Assembly (NCBI GenBank): GCA_900320245.1
Contig: ONRP01000017.1
Coordinates: forward strand, 1-47,678
Source of the DNA: an uncultured Prevotellaceae bacterium
Lineage (GTDB): Bacteria; Bacteroidota; Bacteroidia; Bacteroidales; Muribaculaceae
Direction: 5' to 3'
Length of the DNA stretch: 47,678 nucleotides
Position 1 is the first letter of the stretch. Each line of letters starts with the position of its first letter. The notes under the pieces were generated by a model that had not been told where the DNA came from, did no database searches, and saw only the letters and a program-made list of their open reading frames with translations. The position numbers were made by a program, and so were the translations under genes. Of this stretch, positions 7,793 through 16,899 are shown piece by piece.

Positions 7793-9040
7793 TCAGTTGA
7801 CAGTGGCAAAGCGGTAGACGACACCCAGGCTGAGAATCTCCTTGAACTGCCAGTAGTTCCAGTCGTCGTCGCGGGTCCTGGAGCGGTCAAACCTGAGATG
7901 GGTGTACAACTGCGTCGTCAGGTACTTGCCGATCGACAGGTCGAGGGTGTTCTCCCAGTCGCCCTGGACATACTGGTAGTTGGTGAACATATAGAGCCTG
8001 GAGGTGAGCATCACATTGGGAGTGAAACGCCACAACCACTTGGCCTCGAAGTTGCTACCGAAACTGCTCTTGCAGTGGTGGCCGGCGTCGATGCCAAAGC
8101 GCGTGGGATCGATGTCGGTGATGTTGCGGCAGTACTTCAGGTTATAGGACAAGGGCGCGATGGCCAGGGTGAACATGCGGTCGTCGGCCTTCTTGTAGTT
8201 ATAGGTCATACCAAGACCGAGGTTGAGTTCGGCCGGGGAGAGGAAGGCCGCCGTCATGGTGCGGGTATTGGTCTTGTAGTTGTTCATGAACTGCGTCGTG
8301 AACTGCAGCATGGCGCTGTAGTACCAGTTCTTGACAGCCTTGTAACCCAACTGCGAGGTGAACAGGAAGTTATCCTCGTTGATGAGGTAGTTGCGGATGC
8401 TGTCGCCGTGGGTGGTGGCGACACCGAGTTTGTAGGACAGCGCATTGTTAAACAGCCAGTTGGGGTGCATATCCTGATTGAGGTTGCAGTTCCAGTTGAT
8501 GGACCCGAGCAGCGCCAGGTTGTTCTCACCGCCCTGGTACCAGTTGCCGCTGATATAGGCCTGGGTGAACTGCAGCGAGGCGTTGAACACGTGCAGCCAG
8601 TTGTGCAACTGCAAGGGGGGAGCATCGGCAGGCGTGACGTCCTCGGGGGCGGTAATCTGCTGCGGCGCAATGGTGAGTTTGCCCTGGTGCGGGTCGCCGG
8701 GGATGACACCCTCGGGCGGCGCCTCGGGCAGGCGGTTGGCATTGTAGGCCACCAGTTGCGGATTGCCGATCATGGCCCTGTAGCGCACATCATGGGCGCG
8801 TTCAGAGTTTTCCATTGCTTCCTGCAGCCACTCGTCGCCGGCGTCAAGGGCATAGAGTTTGCTGGCCGGAGCCGCGGGATGGGCGGCCTCGTCGGCTGCA
8901 TAGTGGTCATAGACCAGCGGAGCATAGAGCATATTGTTGCCCGGGGTGTTATCCGGGGCGTTATCATAGGACCAAGCCGCAGCAGGGATGGCGGCGGCGA
9001 TGGCCAGACAGGCGGTCAATATCAGTTTCTTTCTCATCAT
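7793..9040 (-). CDS. DUF3078 outer-membrane beta-barrel-like protein
   Basis: 415 aa. A signal peptide (MMRKKLILTACLAIAAAIPAAA) is followed by a Pro/Ala-rich linker to about residue 145. The DUF3078 block then begins at NWLHVFNASLQFTQAYISGNWYQGG and continues with NLALLGSINWN and LSYKLGVA. Alternating aromatic and polar strands run to the terminal FATVN, as in outer-membrane barrels. DUF3078 is largely confined to Bacteroidota and has no known function. It lies in the minus-strand run between two small exported proteins, 53 bp after the gene at 9094-9711. Confidence 0.88.
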   Translation of the reverse strand: MMRKKLILTACLAIAAAIPAAAWSYDNAPDNTPGNNMLYAPLVYDHYAADEAAHPAAPASKLYALDAGDEWLQEAMENSERAHDVRYRAMIGNPQLVAYNANRLPEAPPEGVIPGDPHQGKLTIAPQQITAPEDVTPADAPPLQLHNWLHVFNASLQFTQAYISGNWYQGGENNLALLGSINWNCNLNQDMHPNWLFNNALSYKLGVATTHGDSIRNYLINEDNFLFTSQLGYKAVKNWYYSAMLQFTTQFMNNYKTNTRTMTAAFLSPAELNLGLGMTYNYKKADDRMFTLAIAPLSYNLKYCRNITDIDPTRFGIDAGHHCKSSFGSNFEAKWLWRFTPNVMLTSRLYMFTNYQYVQGDWENTLDLSIGKYLTTQLYTHLRFDRSRTRDDDWNYWQFKEILSLGVVYRFATVN

Positions 9041-9093
9041 GCGTTAGGTTTTTATCAGGATTATTAGTCGTTATCTTGCTGTGATGCCAGGTG

Positions 9094-9711
9094 TCAGGCA
9101 TCATAGAGTTTCTCTTTTTTGCGCTCTTGGCGCTGGTTTTCCTGCTTCTGCTTCTCGCGTTGCTGGCGGTCGGCATCCTGCTTGGTCTGCACCTTCTGGC
9201 GCTTGCGCTCATGGTTGGGTTTCTGCTGCTTGTTCTCGGCAAACGACTTGATCATGTCCTCCACGACCTCCCTGTTGCCATACAGATAATTGACCGTCAC
9301 CTCGACGATGAGGTTCTGGCGCTTGGACACAAGGTCGGCAATGATGGCGCGTGAGCCGTCGGGCATGGTGCCGTAGATGCTGTAGGTCTTCTTGAAGCCC
9401 TTGACCTTGAGTTTGCCGTTGTTGAGGTCATACATGTTGAAGCCCAGGGCTTTGCGCTGCAGGTTCTCGTTGAGCAGTTTCTTGTCGTCGCCCTTATCCT
9501 TACTGTAGAGATGCACGGTCATGACCATATCCTCCCACTGGATTTCAAAGCGGGTGTTGCTCATGTAGGTGACGAAACCGTCGTCGGGCGTCTCGAACGA
9601 GAGGTCATACCGGCTCCAGGTGTAGACCGTCGCCGTGGCAGGGGTCCATGCCGGCAGCAGCATGAGGAGCAACAGTAAAATGCGGGAGATGGGTTTCATT
9701 GCTTGTTTCAT
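9094..9711 (-). CDS. Exported protein with charged C-terminal helix
   Basis: 205 aa from ATG 9711 (9699 is an alternative; extension to 9900 is an artefact of the open frame over the lysozyme gene). The signal peptide ends near TPATA. The middle (SFETPDDGFVTYMSNTRFEIQWEDMVMTVHLY) looks like a compact beta-rich domain. The last 45 residues are almost all Lys, Arg, Glu and Gln, and should form a long charged helix or bind nucleic acid or wall polymer. No family recognised. It follows the GH25 gene by 23 bp in the same run. Confidence 0.8.
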   Translation of the reverse strand: MKQAMKPISRILLLLLMLLPAWTPATATVYTWSRYDLSFETPDDGFVTYMSNTRFEIQWEDMVMTVHLYSKDKGDDKKLLNENLQRKALGFNMYDLNNGKLKVKGFKKTYSIYGTMPDGSRAIIADLVSKRQNLIVEVTVNYLYGNREVVEDMIKSFAENKQQKPNHERKRQKVQTKQDADRQQREKQKQENQRQERKKEKLYDA

Positions 9712-9734
9712 CGTTGTGGAGCATTGGTTTGGAC

Positions 9735-10487
9735 TTATTGATTGACTCGCTGCAGGTAGCGTTCCCACTCGCTGACGGTGCCGCGGAACACGTTCAGGTC
9801 GACTTCGCCCTCGACGCCGTCGACCTCGCCCTCGTGGCTGTACTGCTGGATGAGGTGCGGCATGTTGAGGCGGTCGGGGCTGGTGAACGAGCAGAGCCAC
9901 AGGTCACAATCGCCCAGCAGGTCCTTGTAGTACTTGTCGTAGCCGTCGTTGTTGGTGTAAATCATCACCTGGTAGCCCTTGCCCTTGAGCACGGCAATCA
10001 TGTCGAGCAGGCGCTTGACCGCCGTGTCGTGGCTGGTGGTGGCACCGTTGCCCCAGTCGTCCTCCAGGTCGATGACCAGCGGCAGGTCGAGCGTCCGTCC
10101 CTTGATGACGCCAAGGAAGTTGTCGGCCTGTTCCTGCCCCGTGCGGTTCTTGCGGAAGAAGTGGTAGGCGCCCACCTTGAGGCCCGCCTGTCGCGCACCA
10201 TCGTAGTTGCGCGCGAATGCGGGGTCCTTGAAGGTCTTGCCCTCGCTGGCCTTGATGAAGACGAACTGGTAATCGGCCTGTCGCACTCGGTCGAAGTCAA
10301 TGTCGCCGTTGTGGCTCGACACGTCGATGCCCGCTACCGGGTAGCGGCTGCGGTCCACGTCGACTGAATGCGGCAGGATGTAACGCCAAGCGGCATAGCC
10401 CGCCAACAGCACAACAACGGCTGCCGCCCCGAAGAGGAGCAGCCACTTGATGAAGTCGGGGCGTGTTGCCGCTTGTCGATTACCCAT
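9735..10487 (-). CDS. GH25 lysozyme-like muramidase, membrane-anchored
   Basis: 250 aa. One transmembrane segment (residues 13-35) anchors the protein with its domain in the periplasm. The GH25 domain runs from about 50 to the end: GIDVSSHNGDIDF (53-65), FVFIKASEG (76-83), VGAYHFF (105-111) and PLVIDLEDD (136-144). The last carries the DxE catalytic pair (Asp140, Glu142), so the enzyme should be active and cut beta-1,4 bonds between MurNAc and GlcNAc. Single-anchor GH25 proteins are common in Bacteroidales. It lies 21 bp downstream of the TM2 gene. Confidence 0.92.
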   Translation of the reverse strand: MGNRQAATRPDFIKWLLLFGAAAVVVLLAGYAAWRYILPHSVDVDRSRYPVAGIDVSSHNGDIDFDRVRQADYQFVFIKASEGKTFKDPAFARNYDGARQAGLKVGAYHFFRKNRTGQEQADNFLGVIKGRTLDLPLVIDLEDDWGNGATTSHDTAVKRLLDMIAVLKGKGYQVMIYTNNDGYDKYYKDLLGDCDLWLCSFTSPDRLNMPHLIQQYSHEGEVDGVEGEVDLNVFRGTVSEWERYLQRVNQ

Positions 10488-10508
10488 TATAGTACCCGTC
10501 GGTCTCCC

Positions 10509-11072
10509 TTAGAAGAGCGGGAAGGAGTTCACGGGGTTGATCCACTTGTTCTCGAAGTCCTCCTCGGTGGTCGACGTCAGGAGCAGAACGCCCTGAACGA
10601 GACTTGCGATGGCGGTGAGAGAAAAGCAGGTAACCAACGATACCAGAATGAACACTACGCCAGGCACGGTCTTGCCCACATAGAAGTAGTGGATGCCAAG
10701 CGTTCCCAGGAAGATGGCCAGCAAGGCAGTGACGCCACGGCTCTTGCCCGAGGGACCCGGATCAAAGACGTTGCCATAGTTGACGGGCGGCTTGTTAGCA
10801 TACTGCTGCTGGTAGCCCTGCTGCTGATAACCCTGTTGCTGCTGGTAGCCCTGCTGCTGGCCGGGCTGCTGATAGCCAGGCTGCTGCTGTTGCTGCTGGT
10901 AACCAGGCTGCTGAGGCTGCTGATAACCGGGCTGCTGAGGCTGCTGAGGCTGCTGCGGCTCTTCGGGATAGGTCACGTTGATTTCGGTGCCGCAATTGGG
11001 GCACTTCACGGGGCTCACTTTGTCTTCAGTGCTGTATTGCTGCCCGCACTGGGGGCAATTGTGGATAAACAT
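10509..11072 (-). CDS. Zinc-ribbon / Q-rich linker / TM2 domain membrane protein
   Basis: 187 aa from ATG 11072. The N-terminus is a zinc ribbon with CPQC (6-9) and CPNC (24-27). A linker of about 55 residues (about 35-92) is made almost only of Gln, Pro, Gly and Tyr in PGYQQ-type units. The C-terminal TM2 domain has two membrane helices (ALLAIFLGTLGIHYFYVGK, then VVFILVSLVTCFSL). TM2 proteins are widespread and their function is mostly unknown. The linker DNA is a CAG/CTG-like tract prone to slippage, so length variation between strains is expected. It is the first gene of the seven-gene run. Confidence 0.9.
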   Translation of the reverse strand: MFIHNCPQCGQQYSTEDKVSPVKCPNCGTEINVTYPEEPQQPQQPQQPGYQQPQQPGYQQQQQQPGYQQPGQQQGYQQQQGYQQQGYQQQYANKPPVNYGNVFDPGPSGKSRGVTALLAIFLGTLGIHYFYVGKTVPGVVFILVSLVTCFSLTAIASLVQGVLLLTSTTEEDFENKWINPVNSFPLF

Positions 11073-11154
11073 AATTCTAAAAATTAAGAAATGACACAAT
11101 ACGTATTCTTTGCATTAGACGCGCTAATCGTTCAAAAAGTTTCATCGCGGCCCA

Positions 11155-13260
11155 TCAGCGGCGACGCTTGTTGCCACCCTTGGCGGCATTATTGCGCTGT
11201 TGCTGTTGCATTTGCTGCATCTTCTGAGCCTGCTCCATGCGCTCCATCCACTTGGATTTCTTCTTGGGCTTGGAGGCATTGGCAGCGATGGTGGCACGCA
11301 CCTTGTCCTCGGTGACGAAGAGGCGGCAACTGTAGGTCTGCAGGATGGTGATCAGCAGCGAGATGAAGTAGTAGTAACTCAAGCCCGAGGCATAGTTGTT
11401 GAAGAACACCATGAACATGATGGGCATGAGGTACATCATCCACTTCATTCCCGGCATCGACTGGGACTGCGCCTGTGACTTGGTCGTGATGTAGGTGTAA
11501 ATCAGGTTGGTCACCGTCATCAGCAGGCAGAAGAGGCTCAAGTGGTTGCCGAACAGGCTGGATACCAAGGGAATCTGTGCGCCCCACTGCAGGATCTTGT
11601 CGGGGGCACTCAGGTCATTGGCCCAGAGGAACGACTGGCCTCGCAACTCGATGCACGAGGGGAAGAAAGTGAACATCGCGATGAGGATAGGCATCTGCAG
11701 CAGCATGGGCAGACATCCGCCGAAGGGGCTTGCGCCGGCCATGCGGTAGAGTTCCATGGTCTTCTGCTGCTTCTTGATGGCATCTTCCTGGTTGGGATAT
11801 TTCTCGTTGATTTTGGCAATATCGGGAGCCAGGATGCGCATCTTGGCCTGCGAGATGTAACTCTTGTAGGTGAGGGGCGAGAGCACGACCTTGATGATGA
11901 TGGTCAGCACCAGGATGATGAGACCGTAGTTGCTCATGAACTTGCCCAGCCAGTCAAAGATGGGGATGATAACGCCCGTGTTGATCCATCGGAACAGTTT
12001 CCATCCCAGGGGAATGAGGTGGGTGAGTTTGAGGTCCTCCTTGGGCGAGAACTTGTCATAACTCGAGAGCATGTGGTAGCGGTTCGGGCCCATATAGAAG
12101 TAGAACGATGCGGGGTTGGCCTGGTCGCTCGAGTAGGGAATCATCGTGCGGATGGTGACATCCTTGAGGTACTTCTCGTATTCGGGTGTGCCCTTCTCGG
12201 TCGAGACGCTGGTCATGTGGGCCGTGTTCAGGACGCTGTCGGCAATCAGTACGGTCGAGAAGAACTGGTTCTTGGCGCTGACCCACTTGAGTCCCGTCAG
12301 GATTTCCTTCTCGTCGTTGCCGCTCTCGCTGGTGTAGTCCACGTCGCCGTCCTTGCCAATGTGCTTGTAGTAGATGGCGCTGTTGCGCTCCTCAAACATC
12401 TTGCCCTCCTCGTGGCGCGAGATTTTCTGGTGCCAGTTGAGGTCCAGCATATTGATGTTGAGCGGGATGATGGTGTTCATACCCTTCTGCACAATCTCCA
12501 TGCGCACCATGTAACTATCCTTCACGAGCGTGTACTTGAGTCCCCACTGCGCACCGCCCTCGAGTTGCAGGTTCATCGTCACGGTAGTGTCGGTGACCTG
12601 GGTAGGCTCGAAGTAGAAGTCCTTGGTCTCGAAGCGCTGCGTGTTGTTGCCCAGGGTGAAACTGTAGTCGTTTTCGCCCTTGTCGAACAGGATGACTTGG
12701 GGCGTCTTCCAGGTCTTGTAGCCCTTGAGCGTGGCACGCGAGATGATGCCGCCCTTGGTGCTGAGTTCCACCTTGAGCGAGTCGTTCTCGAGGGTGACGG
12801 TTTGCTCAGTACCCGTCAGCGAAGCCGCAAAGGAGCCGTTCTTGGCATAGAGGTCGAGCGCCTGCTGCACAGCCTTCACGGCCTGGTTGTGTACAGCCGG
12901 AGCGTTGCTGGTCAGGGCAGTGACTTCGTCCCAAGTGACGGTGGTGTCGCCCACGGTAACGGTTCCGGTGACGTTGCCGTCCTGCAACTTGAGGACGACG
13001 CCCTCATGGTTGATGGCGGCATTGCCGTCGGGCATGTTCTCGAGCACACTGGTCAAGCGGGCGACATCAGAGACGCTCAGCGTGTCGATGACGTCGCTGC
13101 TGACAGCGATGTCGCGGTCGGTCTGCTGCTGCAGGGCCGCGATAGAGTCCAATTGCCGCTGATGCTCGGCGAGTTGCGCTTCACTGGGCTTGCTCAGCCA
13201 GTAGAAGCCCATGACGACGAGTCCCATCAGCAACAATCCAATCAAAGTGTTTTTATCCAT
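11155..13260 (-). CDS. yidC: Membrane protein insertase YidC
   Basis: 701 aa. MDKNTLIGLLLMGLVVMGFYWL is the first transmembrane helix. A large periplasmic domain runs to about residue 400. The conserved insertase core then starts near 410 (NYGLIILVLTIIIKVVLSPLTYKSY, MQMPILIAMFTFFP-type segments, LMPIMFMVFFNNYASGLSYYYF), and the tail is strongly basic (KGGNKRRR), useful for ribosome contact. YidC inserts and folds inner-membrane proteins with or without SecYEG. Its neighbour pyrG is typical for Bacteroidales, but here a repeat-bounded GxxExxY gene separates the two. Confidence 0.97.
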   Translation of the reverse strand: MDKNTLIGLLLMGLVVMGFYWLSKPSEAQLAEHQRQLDSIAALQQQTDRDIAVSSDVIDTLSVSDVARLTSVLENMPDGNAAINHEGVVLKLQDGNVTGTVTVGDTTVTWDEVTALTSNAPAVHNQAVKAVQQALDLYAKNGSFAASLTGTEQTVTLENDSLKVELSTKGGIISRATLKGYKTWKTPQVILFDKGENDYSFTLGNNTQRFETKDFYFEPTQVTDTTVTMNLQLEGGAQWGLKYTLVKDSYMVRMEIVQKGMNTIIPLNINMLDLNWHQKISRHEEGKMFEERNSAIYYKHIGKDGDVDYTSESGNDEKEILTGLKWVSAKNQFFSTVLIADSVLNTAHMTSVSTEKGTPEYEKYLKDVTIRTMIPYSSDQANPASFYFYMGPNRYHMLSSYDKFSPKEDLKLTHLIPLGWKLFRWINTGVIIPIFDWLGKFMSNYGLIILVLTIIIKVVLSPLTYKSYISQAKMRILAPDIAKINEKYPNQEDAIKKQQKTMELYRMAGASPFGGCLPMLLQMPILIAMFTFFPSCIELRGQSFLWANDLSAPDKILQWGAQIPLVSSLFGNHLSLFCLLMTVTNLIYTYITTKSQAQSQSMPGMKWMMYLMPIMFMVFFNNYASGLSYYYFISLLITILQTYSCRLFVTEDKVRATIAANASKPKKKSKWMERMEQAQKMQQMQQQQRNNAAKGGNKRRR

Positions 13261-13305
13261 TATTATATTTCGTCTTTTTTTGCGAACACACGACCGCGGG
13301 AAAAC

Positions 13306-13334
13306 CTCACGCTAAGCCGCTAAGCCGCTAAGTT
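13306..13334 (+). repeat. 29-bp inverted-repeat end, left (octamer NCGCTAAG x3)
   Basis: CTC followed by three 8-bp units (ACGCTAAG, CCGCTAAG, CCGCTAAG) and TT. It ends one base before the stop codon of the GxxExxY gene. It matches the reverse complement of 13796-13824 at 26 of 29 positions. Confidence 0.92.
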
Positions 13335-13335
13335 A

Positions 13336-13770
13336 TTATTTTCTTGTTTTTAAAGCCATTTCAACAGCAGGTTCCTTAAAACCATTGACGATCCTCTTGA
13401 TACCGCGCTTGAGATAACTCTCGTTGAAATTCACCAACAGCCCCAAGTGCTTATCGGTCAATTTCAAATAGGTGAGCAATTGTTTCTCATGAACAGGAAG
13501 CAGTTGCTCCACCGATTTGATTTCAAGAACAATTGAGTCCTCGACCAGGATATCAAGCCTGAAATCAATATTCATATCAACACCCTTATAAAATGCCCTT
13601 ACTGGTACTTGATTCTGTGCATTGATGCCTCGAGATTTCAACTCCAGCATCAAAGCCCTCTCATAAACCGATTCAAGCATCCCGGGACCCAAGTTATTGT
13701 ACACCTCAAAGATACTATCCAGAATCGGTTTAGTTCCATCATTTCCCCATACGACATTGTCACTCATCAT
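13336..13770 (-). CDS. GxxExxY family protein
   Basis: 144 aa. GPGMLESVYERAL contains the name-giving motif (Gly30, Glu33, Tyr36). FRLDILVEDSIVLEIKS (about 70-86) has the Asp-x(9)-Glu-x-Lys spacing (Asp73, Glu83, Lys85) of PD-(D/E)XK nuclease-like folds. Nuclease activity is not demonstrated for the family and is inference here. The gene fits exactly between two 29-bp inverted repeats and interrupts the yidC-pyrG neighbourhood. No good promoter was found, so it may be read through from pyrG. Start 13770 gives two consecutive Met codons; 13767 is equally possible. The arrangement suggests a small transferable cassette. Confidence 0.92.
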   Translation of the reverse strand: MMSDNVVWGNDGTKPILDSIFEVYNNLGPGMLESVYERALMLELKSRGINAQNQVPVRAFYKGVDMNIDFRLDILVEDSIVLEIKSVEQLLPVHEKQLLTYLKLTDKHLGLLVNFNESYLKRGIKRIVNGFKEPAVEMALKTRK

Positions 13771-13795
13771 CTACAAAATTTTCAAAACCCCAAAA

Positions 13796-15464
<1,669 letters not shown>

Positions 15465-15501
15465 CTAAAAAGATTTCACTTTCCACCCCATTTGCTCCAG
15501 G

Positions 15502-15536
15502 AAACTGACAAACGGGATAAACTGGACAAACTGGAC
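15502..15536 (+). repeat. 9-bp tandem array AAACTGGAC, left copy
   Basis: About four units (AAACTGAC, AAACGGGAT, AAACTGGAC, AAACTGGAC). The same nonamer, in the same orientation, is found on the other side of the four-helix-bundle gene at 16681-16734. Confidence 0.8.
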
Positions 15537-15560
15537 GGGGCTGAATGGGCGCACGAGTGG

Positions 15561-15937
15561 CGGTCCAGTCAGTCCAGGCGAGCCGCGGCGGCGGTCCAGG
15601 CGAGCCGCGTCAGCGGCGGTCCAGCCGGTCCAGGGGAGCCGCGGCAGCGGCGGTCCAGTCCGGTCCAGGAGAGCCGCGTCAGCGGCGGTCCAGTCAGTCC
15701 AGGGGAGCCGCGTCAGCGGCGGTCCAGTCCGGTCCAGGCGAGCCGCGTCAGCGGCGGTCCAATCCGGTCCAGGCGAACCGCGTCAGCGGCGGTCCAGTCA
15801 GTCCAGGCGAGCCGCGTTAGCGGCGGTCCAGTCAGTCCAGGCGAGCCGCGGCAGCGGCGGTCCAGTCCGGTCCAGGGGCGAGCCGCGTCAGCGGTGGTCC
15901 AGTCCGGTCCAGGCGAACCGCGTCAGCGGCGGTCCAG
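15561..15937. repeat. 34/35-bp GC-rich minisatellite, 11 copies plus a partial one
   Basis: Units start at 15561, 15592, 15617, 15651, 15686, 15720, 15755, 15790, 15824, 15858, 15895 and 15930. Each has CGGTCCAG, then CAGTCCAG or CCGGTCCAG, a GCGAGCCGCG block and TCAGCGG. One unit is shortened to 25 bp and one is 37 bp. CCGC-GTCA-GCGG in each unit can fold into a small hairpin. The hexamer CTGGAC of the flanking 9-bp arrays appears here on the opposite strand. It fills the gap between pyrG and the next gene and covers that gene's stop codon. Confidence 0.92.
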
Positions 15938-16618
15938 ATTCTGCAGGCGGGCGATTTGGTCTTGCAGGCGGGCGATTTGTTGCTTGAGTTGGGTGATTTC
16001 GCGGGCCTGGCGGTCAATGATCTCGCGTTGGGTCTCGCGTTGGTTGAGGCGGGCGGCGGTCATCCTCTCGCGGATGCCGCCCTCGGTAGTGAATTCACGG
16101 TCCTTGCGGGCGATATAGGCCTCCAGGGCTTTGTCCACCTGATGAGAAAGGCACAGCGCCATGTTGGCCATCTCCTCGGCGTCCATTTTGGGGAAGAGTT
16201 CTTTGTAGTCGGTATAGAGGTAGTGCTGGCGGCAAAAGTCGAGCATGGCGCTATAGCGGGGATGCCCCGGTTGCCAAATCGCCATGCCGCTGTGTTTCAA
16301 GTAGTCCTGATAGTCTTCACACAATTCGCGGTTGCTGCCCCTGGCGGCATTGAGCAACTTGATTTCCATCTCCATGCTGGTCCGTCCGTCGACGCTGCCC
16401 TCAACGATGTTCTGTTTGCCGCTGCGGGCCGCCTGCACCATCTGATCGACAGTGCGGTCTCCCCATTTCCTGAAATACCGCTTGCAGAAGGATTGCGTCA
16501 ACTGGTAGAGGACGTCGCTGCGGTGATAGAAACGCAACTTCTTGTAATCGGTGGGCTTGCGCAGCACGCTGGCAGTGCCGTCATCATAGTGATTGACCTT
16601 GCGGGGGGAGTTGTCCAT
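15923..16618 (-). CDS. Four-helix-bundle suffix-domain protein (S23/Avd-like)
   Basis: 231 aa. Residues 20-120 (YHRSDVLYQLTQSFCKRYF, VDQMVQAARSGKQNIVEGS, KLLNAARGSNRELCEDYQDYL) match the four-helix-bundle family that includes 23S rRNA intervening-sequence proteins and the Avd subunit of diversity-generating retroelements. A longer C-terminal part is as in the suffix-domain subgroup. The end is a coiled coil with two copies of the heptad QIARLQD/QIARLQN made by a 21-bp duplication (15941-15981). The last residues NLDRR and the stop come from the minisatellite. Basic four-helix proteins of this type bind RNA or DNA in known cases. No reverse transcriptase lies nearby. It has its own promoter. 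Confidence 0.88.
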   Translation of the reverse strand: MDNSPRKVNHYDDGTASVLRKPTDYKKLRFYHRSDVLYQLTQSFCKRYFRKWGDRTVDQMVQAARSGKQNIVEGSVDGRTSMEMEIKLLNAARGSNRELCEDYQDYLKHSGMAIWQPGHPRYSAMLDFCRQHYLYTDYKELFPKMDAEEMANMALCLSHQVDKALEAYIARKDREFTTEGGIRERMTAARLNQRETQREIIDRQAREITQLKQQIARLQDQIARLQNLDRR

Positions 16619-16645
16619 TGGGTGAAAGGGATTGGTTTCTTATCG

Positions 16646-16677
16646 CAAAAATACAGAAAACTGCCCACCCCCACAAA
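16646..16677 (-). promoter_or_regulatory. Promoter of the four-helix-bundle gene
   Basis: TTTG (16677-16674), a 20-nt spacer and TATTTTTG (16653-16646) on the minus strand. The -33 element lies four bases from the right-hand 9-bp array, so gene, promoter and repeats form one compact block. Confidence 0.75.
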
Positions 16678-16680
16678 CAA

Positions 16681-16812
16681 AAACTGGACAAACTGGAGAA
16701 ACTGGACAAACTGGATGAACTGGACGGGCTGGAGGGACGGGAGGGACTGGAAAGGCGCGAGGCGCTGGAGGGACGGGACTGGACGGGACTGGACGGGTTG
16801 GACAGGCGCGGG
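16681..16812 (+). repeat. 9-bp tandem array, right copy, with degenerate extension
   Basis: Six clear nonamers (AAACTGGAC, AAACTGGAG, AAACTGGAC, AAACTGGAT, GAACTGGAC, GGGCTGGAG; 16681-16734) fade into GGGACTGGAC-like units up to about 16812. Confidence 0.85.
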
Positions 16813-16838
16813 AGTGGGGCTGGTGGCGCTGGGGCAAA

Positions 16839-16876
16839 AATAAAAGAGCGGCCCCGATGGGGTCGCCCTTTTATTA
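16839..16876. terminator. Terminator after the 16900-18786 gene
   Basis: The stem AATAAAAG-AGCGGCCCC pairs with GGGGTCGCC-CTTTTATT and is flanked by A/T runs on both sides. It closely resembles the terminator at 19486-19531. Confidence 0.8.
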
Positions 16877-16899
16877 GTTAGCAATAATTGCTTGACGGA

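Noticed and set aside
7556-9067. 503-aa plus-strand frame over the DUF3078 and small exported genes
   Set aside because: The minus-strand genes have signal peptides, overlaps and family motifs; the plus-strand frame has none.
11542-13323. Long plus-strand frame (593 aa) opposite yidC
   Set aside because: A shadow of the yidC coding strand with no family features. Similar long antisense frames over pyrG, gldE and the receptor gene were dropped for the same reason.
13336-13770. GxxExxY gene as a toxin-antitoxin component
   Set aside because: It is a single gene without a small partner, and the neighbours are housekeeping genes.
15561-15937. Possible CRISPR array
   Set aside because: The 34/35-bp units are contiguous and nearly identical, without unique spacers, and no cas genes are present.
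15492-16118. Long plus-strand frame over the 34/35-bp minisatellite
   Set aside because: GC-rich repeats lack stops in several frames; the frame runs antisense into the four-helix-bundle gene and encodes only low-complexity sequence.
15923-16618. Possible diversity-generating retroelement, suggested by the Avd-like fold
   Set aside because: No reverse transcriptase, template repeat or variable repeat was found in the window; only the protein fold is similar.
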